From NCBI GenBank assembly GCA_964036275.1, contig OZ038435.1:22922559-22986558 (forward strand): 64,000 nt of DNA, given 5' to 3'. A model generated the notes under the pieces. The model did no database searches. It had not been told where the DNA came from and worked only from the letters and a program-made list of their open reading frames with translations. This document shows, piece by piece, positions 29,901 to 44,630 of the stretch (the first letter of the stretch is position 1; each line of letters opens with the position of its first letter). This DNA comes from Litoditis marina (lineage: Eukaryota; Nematoda; Chromadorea; Rhabditida; Rhabditidae). A program made the translations under genes and the position numbers.

Positions 29901-32900
29901 CTTAATGAGTAACATATAACTTCATGAAAGTAACGTAAGAGAAGGTTTATCAACACTGGCCTACTACATTAAATCGGTCATGTTTAGACAATTACAATTA
30001 TGTTCTCCCTGCGTGTACTAAGTCACGTTTCTCGTGGGAAATTGGGAGAAACCTTGAAACATCAATTTATTCTCAATGAGTAACATATAACTTCATGAAA
30101 GTAACGTAAGAGAAGGTTTATCAACACTGGCCTACTACATTAAATCGGTCATGTTTAGACAATTACAATTATGTTCTCCCTGCGTGTACTGAGTCACGTT
30201 TCTCGTGGGAAATTGGGAGGAACCTTGAAACATCAATTTATTCTCAATGAGTAACATATAACTTCATGAAAGTAACGTAAGAGAAGGTTTATCAACACTG
30301 GCCTACTACATTAAATCGGTCATGTTTAGACAATTACAATTATGTTCTCCCTGCGTGTACTAAGTCACGTTTCTCGTGGGAAATTGGAGGAACCTCGAAA
30401 CATCAACTTATTCTCAATGAGTAACATATTACTTCATGAAAGTAACGTAAGAGAAGGTTTATCAACACTGGCCTACTACATTAAATCGGTCATGTTTAGA
30501 CAATTACAATTATGTTCTCCCTGCGTGTACTGAGTCACGTTTCTCGTGGGAAATTGGGAGAAACCTTGAAACATCAATTTATTCTCAATGAGTAACATAT
30601 AACTTCATGAAAGTAACGTAAGAGAAGGTTTATCAACACTGGCCTACTACATTAAATCGGTCATGTTTAGACAATTACAATTATGTTCTCCCTGCGTGTA
30701 CTAAGTCACGTTTCTCGTGGGAAATTGGGAGGAACCTTGAAACATCAATTTATTCTCAATGAGTAACATATAACTTCATGAAAGTAACGTAAGAGAAGGT
30801 TTATCAACACTGGCCTACCACATTAAATCGGTCATGTTTAGACAATTACAATTATGTTCTCCCTGCGTGTACTAAGTCACGTTTCTCGTGGGGAATTGGG
30901 AGGAACCTCAAAACATCAACTTATTCTTAATGAGTAACATATAACTTCATGAAAGTAACGTAAGAGAGGGTTTATCAACACTGGCCTACTACATTAAATC
31001 GGTCATGTTAGACAATTACAATTATGTTCTCCCTGCGTGTACTAAGTCACGTTTCTCGTGGGAAATTGGGAGAAACCTTGAAACATCAATTTATTCTCAA
31101 TGAGTAACATATAACTTCATGAAAGTAACGTAAGAGAAGGTTTATCAACACTGGCCTACTACATTAAATCGGTCATGTTTAGACAATTACAATTATGTTC
31201 TCCCTGCGTGTACTGAGTCACGTTTCTCGTGGGAAATTGGGAGGAACCTTGAAACATCAATTTATTCTCAATGAGTAACATATAACTTCATGAAAGTAAC
31301 GTAAGAGAAGGTTTATCAACACTGGCCTACCACATTAAATCGGTCATGTTTAGACAATTACAATTATGTTCTCCCTGCGTGTACTAAGTCACGTTTCTCG
31401 TGGGGAATTGGGAGGAACCTCAAAACATCAACTTATTCTTAATGAGTAACATATAACTTCATGAAAGTAACGTAAGAGAGGGTTTATCAACACTGGCCTA
31501 CTACATTAAATCGGTCATGTTTAGACAATTACAATTATGTTCTCCCTGCGTGTACTAAGTCACGTTTCTCGTGGGAAATTGGAGAAACCTTGAAACATCA
31601 ATTTATTCTCAATGAGTAACATATAACTTCATGAAAGTAACGTAAGAGAAGGTTTATCAACACTGGCCTACTACATTAAATCGGTCATGTTTAGACAATT
31701 ACAATTATGTTCTCCCTGCGTGTACTGAGTCACGTTTCTCGTGGGAAATTGGGAGGAACCTTGAAACATCAATTTATTCTCAATGAGTAACATATAACTT
31801 CATGAAAGTAACGTAAGAGAAGGTTTATCAACACTGGCCTACTACATTAAAGCGGTCATGTTTAGACAATTACAATTATGTTCTCCCTGCGTGTACTAAG
31901 TCACGTTTCTCGTGGGAAATTGGAGGAACCTCAAAACATCAACTTATTCTTAATGAGTAACATATTACTTCATGAAAGTAACGTAAGAGAAGGTTTATCA
32001 ACACTGGCCTACTACATTAAAGCGGTCATGTTTAGACAATTACAATTATGTTCTCCCTGCGTGTACTAAGCCACGTTTCTCGTGGGAAATTGGGAGGCAC
32101 CTCGAAACATCAACTTATTCTCAATGAGTAACATATTAGCTTCATGAAAGTAACGTAAGAGAAGGTTTATCAACACTGGCCTACTACATTAAATCGGTCA
32201 TGTTTAGACAATTACAATTATGTTCTCCCTGCGTGTACTAAGTCACGTTTCTCGTGGGATATTGGGAGGAACCTCGAACATCAACTTATTCTTAATGAGT
32301 AACATATTACTTCATGAAAGTAACGTAAGAGAAGGTTTATCAACACTGGCCTACTACATTAAATCGGTCATGTTTAGACAATTACAATTATGTTCTCCCT
32401 GCGTGTACTAAGTCACGTTTCTCGTGGGAAATTGGGAGGAACCTTGAAACATCAATTTATTCTCAATGAGTAACATATAACTTCATGAAAGTAACGTAAG
32501 AGAAGGTTTATCAACACTGGCCTACTACATTAAATCGGTCATGTTTAGACAATTACAATTATGTTCTCCCTGCGTGTACTAAGTCACGTTTCTCGTGGGA
32601 AATTGGGAGGAACCTTGAAACATCAATTTATTCAACTTCATGAAAGTAACGTAAGAGAAGGTTATCAACACTGGCCTACTTCATTAAATCGGTCATGTTT
32701 AGGACAATTACAATTATGTTCTCCCTGCGTGTACTAAGTCACGTTTCTCGTGGGAAATTGGGAGAAACCTTGAAACATCAATTTATTCTCAATGAGTAAC
32801 ATATAACTTCATGAAAGTAACGTAAGAGAAGGTGTATCAACACTGGCCTACTACATTTAAATCGGTCATGTTTAGACAATTACAATTATGTTCTCCCTGC

Positions 32901-35900
32901 GTGTACTGAGTCACGTTTCTCGTGGGAAATTGGGAGGACCTTGAAACATCAATTTATTCTCAATGAGTAACATATAACTTCATGAAAGTAACGTAAGAGA
33001 AGGTTTATCAACACTGGCCTACTACATTAAATCGGTCATGTTTAGACAATTACAATTATGTTCTCCCTGCGTGTACTAAGTCACGTTTCTCGTGGGAAAT
33101 TGGGAGGAACCTCGAAACATCAACTTATTCTCAATGAGTAACATATTACTTCATGAAAGTAACGTAAGAGAAGGTTATCAACACTGGCCTACTACATTAA
33201 ATCGGTCATGTTTAGGACAATTACAATTATGTTCTCCCTGCGTGTACTAAGTCACGTTTCTCGTGGGAAATTGGGAGAAACCTTGAAACATCAATTTATT
33301 CTCAATGAGTAACATATAACTTCATGAAAGTAACGTAAGAGAAGTTTAGCAACACTGGCCTACTACATTAAATCGGTCATGGTTAGACAATTACAATTAT
33401 GTTTTCCCTGCGTGTACTAAGTCACGTTTCTCGTGGGAAATTGGGAGGAACCTTGAAACATCAATTTATTCTCAATGAGTAACATATAACTTCATGAAAG
33501 TAACGTAAGAGAAGGTTTATCAACACTGGCCTACCACATTAAATCGGTCATGTTAGACAATTACAATTATGTTCTCCCTGCGTGTACTAAGTCACGTTTT
33601 CTCGTGGGAAATTGGGAGGAACCTCAAAACATCAACTTATTCTTAATGAGTAACATATAACTTCATGAAAGTAACGTAAGAGAGGGTTTATCAACACTGG
33701 CCTACTACATTAAATCGGTCATGTTTAGACAATTACAATTATGTTCTCCTGCGTGTACTAAGTCACGTTTCTCGTGGGAAATTGGGGAGAAACCTTGAAA
33801 CATCAATTTATTCTCAATGAGTAACATATAACTTCATGAAAGTAACGTAAGAGAAGGTTTATCAACACTGGCCTACTACATTAAATCGGTCATGTTTAGA
33901 CAATTACAATTATGTTCTCCCTGCGTGACTGAGTCACGTTTCTCGTGGGAAATTGGGAGGAACCTTGAAACATCAATTTATTCTCAATGAGTAACATATA
34001 ACTTCATGAAAGTAACGTAAGAGAAGGTTTATCAACACTGGCCTACTACATTAAAGCGGTCATGTTTAGACAATTACAATTATGTTCTCCCTGCGTGTAC
34101 TAAGCCACGTTTCTCGTGGGAAATTGGGAGGAACCTTGAAACATCAATTTATTCTCAATGAGTAACATATAACTTCATGAAAGTAACGTAAGAGAAGGTT
34201 TATCAACACTGGCCTACCACATTAAATCGGTCATGTTTAGACAATTACAATTATGTTCTCCCTGCGTGTACTAAGTCACGTTTCTCGTGGGAAATTGGGA
34301 GGAACCTCAAAACATCAACTTATTCTTAATGAGTAACATATAACTTCATGAAAGTAACGTAAGAGAGGGTTTATCAACACTGGCCTACTACATTAAATCG
34401 GTCATGTTTAGACAATTACAATTATGTTCTCCCTGCGTGTACTAAGTCACGTTTCTCGTGGGAAATTGGGAGAAACCTTGAAACATCAATTTATTCTCAA
34501 TGAGTAACATATAACTTCATGAAAGTAACGTAAGAGAAGGTTTATCAACACTGGCCTACTACATTAAATCGGTCATGTTTAGACAATTACAATTATGTTC
34601 TCCCTGCGTGTACTGAGTCACGTTTCTCGTGGGAAATTGGGAGGAACCTTGAAACATCATTTATTCTCAATGAGTAACATATAACTTCATGAAAGTAACG
34701 TAAGAGAAGGTTTATCAACACTGGCCTACTACATAAAGCGGTCATGTTTAGACAATTACAATTATGTTCTCCCTGCGTGTACTAAGCCACGTTTCTCGTG
34801 GGAAATTGGGAGGGAACCTCGAAACATCAACTTATTCTCAATGAGTAACATATAACTTCATGAAGGTAACGTATAAGATGGTTTTATCAACACTGGCCTA
34901 CTACATTAAATCGGTCATGTTAAGACAATTACAATTATGTTCTCCCTGCGTGTACTGAGTCACGTTTTCTCGTGGGAAATTGGGAGGAACCTTGAAACAT
35001 CAATTTATTCTCAATGAGTAACATATAACTTCATAAAAGTAACGTATAAGATGGTTTATCAACACTGGCCTACTACATTAAATCGGTCATGTTTAGACAA
35101 TTACAATTATGTTCTCCCTGCGTGTACTAAGTCACGTTTCTCGTGGGAAATTGGGAGGAACCTTGAAACATCAATTTATCTCAATGAGTAACATATAACT
35201 TCATGAAAGTAACGTAAGAGAAGGTTTATCAACACTGGCCTACTACATTGAATCGGTCATGTTTAGACAGTTACAATTATGTTCTCCCTGCGTGTACTAA
35301 GTCACGTTTCTCGTGGGAAATCGGGAGGAACCTCGAGACATCAATTTATTTTCAATGAGTAACATATAACTTCATGAAAGTAACGTAAGAGAAGGTTTAT
35401 CACACTGGCCTAATACATTAAATCGGTCATGTTTAGACAGTTACAATTATGTTCTCCCTGCGTGTACTAAGTCACGTTTCTCGTGGGAAATTGGGAGGAA
35501 CCTCGAGACATCAATTTATTTTCAATGAGTAACATATAACTTCATGAAAGTAACGTAAGAGAAGGTTTATCAACACTGGCCTACTACATTAAATCGGTCA
35601 TGTTAAGACAATTACAATTATGTTCTCCCTGCGTGTACTAAGTCACGTTTCTCGTGGGAAATTGGGAGGAACCTTGAAACATCAATTTATTCTCAATGGG
35701 TAACATATAACTTCATGAAAGTAACGTAAGAGAAGGTTTATCAACACTGGCCTACTACATTAAATCGGTCATGTTAGACAATTACAATTATGTTCTCCTG
35801 CGTGTACTAAGTCACGTTTCTCGTGGGGAAATTGGGAGGAACCTCGAAACATCAACTTATTCTCAATGAATAACATATAACTTCATGAAAATAACGTAAG

Positions 35901-38366
35901 AGAAGGTTTATCAACACTGGCCTACTACATTAAATCGGTCATGTTTAGACAATTACAATTATGTTCTCCCTGCGTGTACTAAGTCACGTTTCTCGTGGGA
36001 AATTGGGAGGAACCTCAAAACATCAACTTATTCTTAATGAGTAACATATAACTTCATGAAAGTAACGTAAGAGAAGGTTTATCAACACTGGCCTACTACA
36101 TTAAAGCGGTCATGTTTAGACAATTACAATTATGTTCTCCCCTGCGTGTACTAAGCCACGTTTCTCGTGGGAAATTGGGAGGAACCTTGAAACATCAATT
36201 TATTCTCAATGAGTAACATATAACTTCATGAAAGTAACGTAAGAGAAGGTTTATCAACACTGGCCTACCATATTAAATCGGTCATGTTTAGACAATTACA
36301 ATTATGTTCTCCCTGCGTGTACTAAGTCACGTTTCTCGTGGGAAATTGGGAGGAACCTCAAAACATCAACTTATTCTTAATGAGTAACATATAACTTCAT
36401 GAAAGTAACGTAAGAGAAGGTTTATCAACACTGGCCTACTACATTAAATCGGTCATGTTTAGACAATTACAATTATGTTCTCCCTGCGTGTACTAAGTCA
36501 CGTTTCTCGTGGGAAATTGGGAGGAACCGTGAAACATCAATTTATTCTCAATGAGTAACATATAACTTCATGAAAGTAACGTAAGAGAAGGTTTATCAAC
36601 ACTGGCCTACTACATTAAATCGGTCATGTTTAGACAATTACAATCATGTTCTCCCTGCGTGTACTAAGTCACGTTTCTCGTGGGAAATTGGGAGGAACCT
36701 TGAAACATCAATTTATTCTCAATGAGTAACATATAACTTCATGAAAGTAACGTAAGAGAAGTTTATCAACACTGGCCTACTACATTAAATCGGTCATGTT
36801 AAGACAATTACAATTATGTTCTCCCTGCGTGTACTAAGTCACGTTTCTCGTGGGAAATTGGGAGAACCTCGAAACATCAACTTATTCTCAATGAATAACA
36901 TATAACTTCATGAAATAACGTAAGAGAAGGTTATCAACACTGGCCTACTACATTAAATCGGTCATGTTTAGACAATTACAATTATGTTCTCCCTGCGTGT
37001 ACTAAGTCACGTTTCTCGTGGGAAATTGGGAGAACCTTGAAACATCAATTTATTCTCAATGAGTAACATAAAGCTTCTGAAAGTAACGTAAGAGAAGGTT
37101 TATCAACACTGGCCTACTACATTAAATCGGTCATGTTTAGACAATTACAATTATGTTCTCCTGCGTGTACTAAGTCACGTTTCTCGTGGGAAATTGGGAG
37201 GAACCTTGAAACATCAATTTATTCTCAATGAGTAACATATAACTTCATGAAAGTAACGTAAGAGAAGGTTTATCACACTGGTCTACCACATTAAATCGGT
37301 CATGTTTAGACAATTACAATTATGTTCTCCCTGCGTGTACTAAGTCACGTTTCTCGTGGGAAATTGGGAGGAACCTCAAAACATCAACTTATTCTTAATG
37401 AGTAACATATAACTTCATGAAAGTAACGTAAGAGAAGGTTTATCAACACTGGCCTACTACATTAAATCGCTCATGTTTAGACAATTACAATTATGTTCTC
37501 CCTGCGTGTACTAAGTCACGTTTCTCGTGGGAAATTGGGAGGAACCGTGAAACATCAATTTATTCTCAATGAGTAACATATAACTTCATGAAAGTAAACG
37601 TAAGAGAAGGTTTATCAACACTGGCCTACTACATTAAATCGGTCATGTTTAGACAATTACAATTATGTTCTCCCTGCGTGTACTAAGTCACGTTTCTCGT
37701 GGGAAATTGGGAGGAACCTTGAAACATCAATTTATTCTCAATGAGTAACGTATAACTTCATGAAAGTAACGTAAGAGAAGGTTTATCAACACTGGCCTAC
37801 TACATTAAATCGGTCATGTTTAGACAATTACAATTATGTTCTCTCTGCGTGTACTAAGTCACGTTTCTCGTGGGAAATTGGGAGGAACCGTGAAACATCA
37901 ATTTATTCTCAATGAGTAACATATAACTTCATGAAAGTAACGTAAGAGAAGGTTTATCAACACTGGCCTACTACATTAAATCGGTCATGTTTAGACAATT
38001 ACAATTATGTTCTCCTGCGTGTACTAAGTCACGTTTCTCGTGGGAAATTGGGAGGAACCTTGAAACATCAATTTATTCTCAATGAGTAACGTATAACTTC
38101 ATGAAAGTAACGTAAGAGAAGGTTTATCAACACTGGCCTACTACATTAAAGCGGTCATGTTTAGACAATTACAATTATGTTCTCCCTGCGTGTACTAAGT
38201 CACGTTTCTCGTGGGAAATTGGGAGGAACCGTGAAACATCAATTTATTCTCAATGAGTAACATATAACTTCATGAAAGTAACGTAAGAGAAGGTTATCAA
38301 CACTGGCCTACTACATTAAATCGGTCATGTTTAGACAATTACAATTATGTTCTCCCTGCGTGTACT
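15000..38366 (+). repeat. mixed-subfamily, indel-rich part of the forward array
   Basis: Two monomer classes alternate. The common one has AACGTAAGAGAAGG. The minor one has AACGTATAAGATGG and often CATGTTAAGAC (15089, near 19349, 20536, 21047, 22243, 34870). HOR structure persists: GGGATATTGG is at 22686, 25080, 26618, 27814, 29353 and 32256, spaced by 14, 9, 7, 9 and 17 monomers, give or take a few bases. One-base losses in GGG, CCC, TTT and AAA runs are frequent from 17 kb and dense at 31-38 kb. A 16-bp deletion lies near 32632 and a 3-bp ATT insertion near 14972. Six stretches with open frames of 63 codons (first at 18053-18244) exist only because of such losses. Confidence 0.85.
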
Positions 38367-38566
38367 NNNNNNNNNNNNNNNNNNNNNNNNNNNNNNNNNN
38401 NNNNNNNNNNNNNNNNNNNNNNNNNNNNNNNNNNNNNNNNNNNNNNNNNNNNNNNNNNNNNNNNNNNNNNNNNNNNNNNNNNNNNNNNNNNNNNNNNNNN
38501 NNNNNNNNNNNNNNNNNNNNNNNNNNNNNNNNNNNNNNNNNNNNNNNNNNNNNNNNNNNNNNNNNN
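38367..38566. other. assembly gap, exactly 200 N
   Basis: Two hundred consecutive N. The round number suggests a scaffolding placeholder, not a measured size. Satellite orientation is forward up to 38366 and reverse from 38567, so the flip lies within or at the gap. Confidence 0.99.
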
Positions 38567-38751
38567 AATTGTAATTGTCTAAACATGACCGATTTAATGT
38601 AGTAGGCCAGTGTTGATAAACCTTCTCTTACGTTACTTTCATGAAGTTATATGTTACTCATTGAGAATAAATTGATGTTTCAAGGTTCCTCCCAATTTCC
38701 CACGAGAAACGGGACTTAGTACACGCAGGGAGAACATAATTGTAATTGTCT

Positions 38752-41700
38752 AAACAAACATGACCGATTTAATGTAGTAGGCCAGTGTTGATAAACCTTC
38801 TCTTACGTTATGTTCATGAAGTTATATGTTACTCATTGAGAATAAATTGATGTTTCAAGGTTCCTCCCAATTTCCCACGAGAAACGGGACTTAGTACACG
38901 CAGGGAGAACATAATTGTAATTGTCTAAACATGACCGATTTAATGTAGTAGGCCAGTGTTGATAAACCCTCTCTACGTTACTTTCATGAAGTTATATGTT
39001 ACTCATTGAGAATAAATTGATGTCTCGAGGTTCCTCCCAATTTCCCACGAGACACGTGACTTAGTACACGCAGGGAGAACATAATTGTAATTGTCTTAAC
39101 ATGACCGATTTAATGTAGTAGGCCAGTGTTGATAAACCTTCTCTTACGTTACCTTCATGAAGTTATATGTTACTCATTGAGAATAAGTTGATGTTTCGAG
39201 GTTCCTCCCAATTTCCACGAGAAACGTGACTTAGTACACGCAGGGAGAACATAATTGTAATTGTCTAAACATGACCGACTTAATGTAGTAGGCCCAGTGT
39301 TGATAAACCCTCTCTTACGTTACTTTCATGAAGTTATATGTTACTCATTGAGAATAAATTGATGTTTCAAGGTTCCTCCCAATTTCCCACGAGAAACGTG
39401 ACTTAGTACACGCAGGGAGAACATAATTGTAATTGTCTAAACATGACCGATTTAATGTAGTAGGCCAGTGTTGATAAACCTCTCACGTTACCTTCTCTTA
39501 CGTTACCTTCATGAAGTTATATGTTACTCATTGAGAATAAGTTGATGTTTCGAGGTTCCTCCCAATTTCCCACGAGAAACGTGACTTAGTACACGCAGGG
39601 AGAACATAATTGTAATTGTCTAAACATGACCGATTAAATGTAGTAGGCCAGTGTTGATAAACCTTCTCTTACGTTACTTTCATGAAGTTATATGTTACTC
39701 ATTGAGAATAAGTTGATGTTTCGAGGTTCCTCCCAATTTTCCACGAGAAACGGGACTTAGTACACGCAGGGAGAACATAATTGTAATTGTCTAAACATGA
39801 CCGATTTAATGTAGTAGGCCAGTGTTGATAAACCTTCTCTCACGTTACTTTCATGAAGTTATATGTTACTCATTGAGAATAAATTGATGTTTCAAGGTTC
39901 CTCCCAATTTCCCACGAGAAACGTGACTTAGTACACGCAGGGAGAACATAATTGTAATTGTCTAAACATGACCGATTTAATGTAGTAGGCCAGTGTTGAT
40001 AAACCTTCTCTCACGTTACTTTCATGAAGTTATATGTTACTCATTAAGATTAAATTGATGTCTCGAGGTTCCTCCCAATTTCCCACGAGAAACGGGACTT
40101 AGTACACGCAGGGAGAACATAATTGTAATTGTCTAAACATGACCGATTTAATGTAGTAGGCCAGTGTTGATAAACCTTCTCTTACGTTACCTTCATGAAG
40201 TTATATGTTACTCATTGAGAATAAGTTGATGTTTCGAGGTTCCTCCCAATTTCCCACGAGACACGTGACTTAGTACACGCAGGGAGAACATAATTGTAAT
40301 TGTCTAAACAAACATGACCGATTAATGTAGTAGGCCAGTGTTGATAAACCTTCTCTTACGTTATGTTCATGAAGTTATATGTTACTCATTGAGAATAAAT
40401 TGATGTTTCAAGGTTCCTCCCAATTTCCACGAGAAACGTGACTTAGTACACGCAGGGAGAACATAATTGTAATTGTCTAAACATGACCGATTTAATGTAG
40501 TAGGCCAGTGTTGATAAACCTTCTCTTACGTTACTTTCATGAAGTTATATGTTACTCATTAAGAATAAATTGATGTTTTGAGGTTCCTCCCAATTTCCCA
40601 CGAGAAACGTGACTTAGTACACGCAGGGAGAACATAATTGTAATTGTCTAAACATGACCGATTTAATGTAGTAGGCCAGTGTTGATAAACCTCTCACGTT
40701 ACCTTCTCTTACGTTACCTTCATGAAGTTATATGTTACTCATTGAGAATAAGTTGGTGTTTCGAGGTTCCTCCCAATTTCCCACGAGAAACGTGACTTAG
40801 TACACGCAGGGAGAACATAATTGTAATTGTCTAAACATGACCGATTTAATGTAGTAGGCCAGTGTTGATAAACCTTCTCTCACGTTACTTTCATGAAGTT
40901 ATATGTTACTCATTAAGAATAAGTTGATGTTTCGAGGTTCCTCCCAATTTCCCACGAGAAACGGGACTTAGTACACGCAGGGAGAACATAATTGTATTTG
41001 TCTAAACATGACCGATTTAATGTAGTAGGCCAGTGTTGATAAACCTTCTCTTACGTTACCTTCATGAAGTTATATGTTACTCATTGAAAATAAGTTGATG
41101 TTTCGAGGTTCCTCCCAATTTCCCACGAGAAACGGGACTTAGTACACGCAGGGAGAACATAATTGTATTTGTCTAAACATGACCGATTTAATGTAGTAGG
41201 CCAGTGTTGATAAACCTTCTCTTACGTTACCTTCATGAAGTTATATGTTACTCATTGAGAATAAGTTGGTGTCTCGAGGTTCCTCCCAATTTCCCACGAG
41301 AAACGGGACTTAGTACACGCAGGGAGAACATAATTGTATTTGTCTAAACATGACCGATTTAATGTAGTAGGCCAGTGTTGATAAACCTTCTCTTACGTTA
41401 CCTTCATGAAGTTATATGTTACTCATTGAAAATAAGTTGATGTTTCGAGGTTCCTCCCAATTTCCCACGAGAAACGGGACTTAGTACACGCAGGGAGAAC
41501 ATAATTGTAATTGTCTAAACATGACCGATTTAATGTAGTAGGCCAGTGTTGATAAACCTCTCACGTTACCTTCTCTTACGTTACCTTCATGAAGTTATAT
41601 GTTACTCATTGAGAATAAGTTGATGTTTCGAGGTTCCTCCCAATTTCCCACGAGAAACGTGACTTAGTACACGCAGGAAGAACATAATTGTAATTGTCTA

Positions 41701-44630
41701 AACATCACCGATTTAATGTAGTAGGCCAGTGTTGATAAACCTTCTCTTACGTTACCTTCATGAAGTTATATGTTACTCATTGAGAATAAGTTCATGTTTC
41801 GAGGTTCCTCCCAATTTCCCACGAGAAACGTGACTTAGTACACGCAGGGAGAACATAATTGTAATTGTCTTAACATGACCGATTTAATGTAGTAGGCCAG
41901 TGTTGATAAACCTTCTCTTACGTTACCTTCATGAAGTTATATGTTACTCATTGAGAATAAGTTGATGTTTCGAGGTTCCTCCCAATTTTCCACGAGAAAC
42001 GTGACTTAGTACACGCAGGGAGAACATAATTGTAATTGTCTAAACATGACCGACTTAATGTAGTAGGCAGTGTTGATAAACCCTCTCTTACGTTACTTTC
42101 ATGAAGTTATATGTTACTCATTGAGAATAAATTGATGTCTCGAGGTTCCTCCCAATTTCCCACGAGACACGTGACTTAGTACACGCAGGGAGAACATAAT
42201 TGTAATTGTCTAAACATGACCGATTTAATGTAGTAGGCCAGTGTTGATAAACCTTCTCTTACGTTACTTTCATGAAGTTATATGTTACTCATTGAGAATA
42301 AATTGATGTTTCAAGGTTCCTCCCAATTTCCCACGAGAAACGTGACTTAGTACACGCAGGAGAACATAATTGTAATTGTCTAAACATGACCGATTAAATG
42401 TAGTAGGCCAGTGTTGATAAACCTTCTCTTACGTTACTTTCATGAAGTTATATGTTACTCATTGAGAATAAGTTGATGTTTCGAGGTTCCTCCCAATTTT
42501 CCACGAGAAACGGGACTTAGTACACGCAGGGAGAACATAATTGTAATTGTCTAAACATGACCGATTTAATGTAGTAGGCCAGTGTTGATAAACCTTCTCT
42601 CACGTTACTTTCATGAAGTTATATGTTACTCATTGAGAATAATTGATGTTTCAAGGTTCCTCCCAATTTCCCACGAGAAACGTGACTTAGTACACGCAGG
42701 GAGAACATAATTGTAATTGTCTAAACATGACCGATTTAATGTAGTAGGCCAGTGTTGATAAACCTTCTCTCACGTTACTTTCATGAAGTTATATAGTTAC
42801 TCATTAAGAATAAATTGATGTCTCGAGGTTCCTCCCAATTTCCCACGAGAAACGGGACTTAGTACACGCAGGGAGAACATAATTGTAATTGTCTAAACAT
42901 GACCGATTTAATGTAGTAGGCCAGTGTTGATAAACCTTCTCTTACGTTACCTTCATGAAGTTATATGTTACTCATTGAGAATAAGTTGATGTTTCGAGGT
43001 TCCTCCAATTTCCCACGAGACACGTGACTTAGTACACGCAGGGAGAACATAATTGTAATTGTCTAAACAAACATGACCGATTTAATGTAGTAGGCCAGTG
43101 TTGATAAACCTTCTCTTACGTTATGTTCATGAAGTTATATGTTACTCATTGAGAATAAATTGATGTTTCAAGGTTCCTCCCAATTTCCCACGAGAAACGT
43201 GACTTAGTACACGCAGGGAGAACATAATGTAATTGTCTAAACATGACCGATTTAATGTAGTAGGCCAGTGTTGATAAACCTTCTCTTACGTTACTTTCAT
43301 GAAGTTATATGTTACTCATTAAGAATAAATTGATGTTTTGAGGTTCCTCCCAATTTCCCACGAGAAACGTGACTTAGTACACGCAGGGAGAACATAATTG
43401 TAATTGTCTAAACATGACCGATTTAATGTAGTAGGCCAGTGTTGATAAACCTCTCACGTTACCTTCTCTTACGTTACCTTCATGAAGTTATATGTTACTC
43501 ATTGAGAATAAGTTGGTGTTTCGAGGTTCCTCCAATTTCCCACGAGAAACGTGACTTAGTACACGCAGGGAGAACATAATTGTAATTGTCTAAACATGAC
43601 CGATTTAATGTAGTAGGCCAGTGTTGATAAACCTTCTCTCACGTTACTTTCATGAAGTTATATGTTACTCATTAAGAATAAGTTGATGTTTCGAGGTTCC
43701 TCCCAATTTCCCACGAGAAACGGGACTTAGTACACGCAGGGAGAACATAATTGTATTTGTCTAAACATGACCGATTTAATGTAGTAGGCCAGTGTTGATA
43801 AACCTTCTCTTACGTTACCTTCATGAAGTTATATGTTACTCATTGAAAATAAGTTGATGTTTCGAGGTTCCTCCCAATTTCCCACGAGAAACGGGACTTA
43901 GTACACGCAGGGAGAACATAATTGTATTTGTCTAAACATGACCGATTTAATGTAGTAGGCCAGTGTTGATAAACCTTCTCTTACGTTACCTTCATGAAGT
44001 TATATGTTACTCATTGAGAATAAGTTGGTGTCTCGAGGTTCCTCCCAATTTCCCACGAGAAACGGGACTTAGTACACGCAGGGAGAACATAATTGTATTT
44101 GTCTAAACATGACCGATTTAATGTAGTAGGCCAGTGTTGATAAACCTTCTCTTACGTTACCTTCATGAAGTTATATGTTACTCATTGAAAATAAGTTGAT
44201 GTTTCGAGGTTCCTCCCAATTTCCCACGAGAAACGGGACTTAGTACACGCAGGGAGAACATAATTGTAATTGTCTAAACATGACCGATTTAATGTAGTAG
44301 GCCAGTGTTGATAAACCTTCTCTTACGTTACTTTCATGAAGTTATATGTTACTCATTGAGAATGAATTGATGTTTCAAGGTTCCTCCCAATTTCCCACGA
44401 GAAACGTGACTTAGTACACGTAGGGAGAACTTAATTGTAATTGTCTAAACATGACCGATTTAATGTAGTAGGCCAGTGTTGATAAACCTTCTCTTACGTT
44501 ACCTTCATGAAGTTTAATGTTACTCATTGAGAATAAGTTGATGTTTCGAGGTTCCTCCCAATTTCCACGAGACACGTGACTTAGTACACGCAGGGAGAGC
44601 ATAATTGTAATTGTCTAAACAAACATGACC
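38752..44630 (-). repeat. HOR of about 2.76 kb (16 monomers)
   Basis: AAACAAACATG is at 40306 and 43065, the 12-bp insertion at 40692 and 43452, TGATGTTTTGAGG near 40568 and 43328, and ATTAAGA(T/A)TAAATTGATGTCTC near 40045 and 42805. All offsets are 2759-2760 bp, i.e. 16 x 171 plus two 12-bp insertions. Further AAACAAACATG copies at 38752 and 44617 lie about 1.55 kb outside, so a 9-monomer spacing is also present. Confidence 0.8.
39481..39492 (-). repeat. 12-bp insertion defining a 183-bp monomer subtype (first of six)
   Basis: TCTCACGTTACC is inserted after TAAACC and before TTCTCTTACGTTACC, so it is an imperfect tandem copy of the neighbouring sequence. It recurs at 40692, 41559, 43452, 45005 and 47064. 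I did not see it in the forward block or in the array right of 51.9 kb, so it marks this reverse block. Confidence 0.85.

Larger units (their letters stand above)
1..38366 (+). repeat. 171-bp satellite array, forward block
   Basis: Head-to-tail copies of a 171-bp monomer, about 224 in all. The unit starting TCTCAATGAG at position 1 recurs at 172, 343 and onward without a spacer. From 1 to about 14.9 kb the monomers are nearly all exactly 171 bp and differ by scattered substitutions. From about 15 kb to the gap, 1-bp deletions become common. Recurrent variants include GAAAGTAACG/GAAGGTAACG, CACGTTTCTC/CACGTGTCTC, CATGTTTAGAC/CATGTTAAGAC, AGTCACG/AGTCCCG and the linked pair CCTCGAAACATCAAC/CCTTGAAACATCAAT. 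The array continues past the left window edge. No gene is seen in it. The length is one nucleosome plus linker and equals that of primate alpha satellite, but I see no general sequence homology to alpha satellite. Confidence 0.98.

Noticed and set aside
1..38366. CRISPR array
   Set aside because: The copies are contiguous with no unique spacers, the unit is 171 bp, and the LINE and satellite are eukaryotic features.
1..38366. Homology to primate alpha satellite because of the equal 171-bp period
   Set aside because: Apart from the weak CENP-B-box-like stretch I see no shared sequence; equal length is explained by nucleosome spacing or chance.
38311..38602. Open frames spanning the N gap on both strands
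   Set aside because: They are open only because N codons cannot be stops.
44411..44602. Minus-strand ORF of 63 codons, and one of 71 codons at 49321-49536
   Set aside because: Same satellite reading opened by a lost C near 44564 and by the short deletion near 49390. No start context or independent protein signal.
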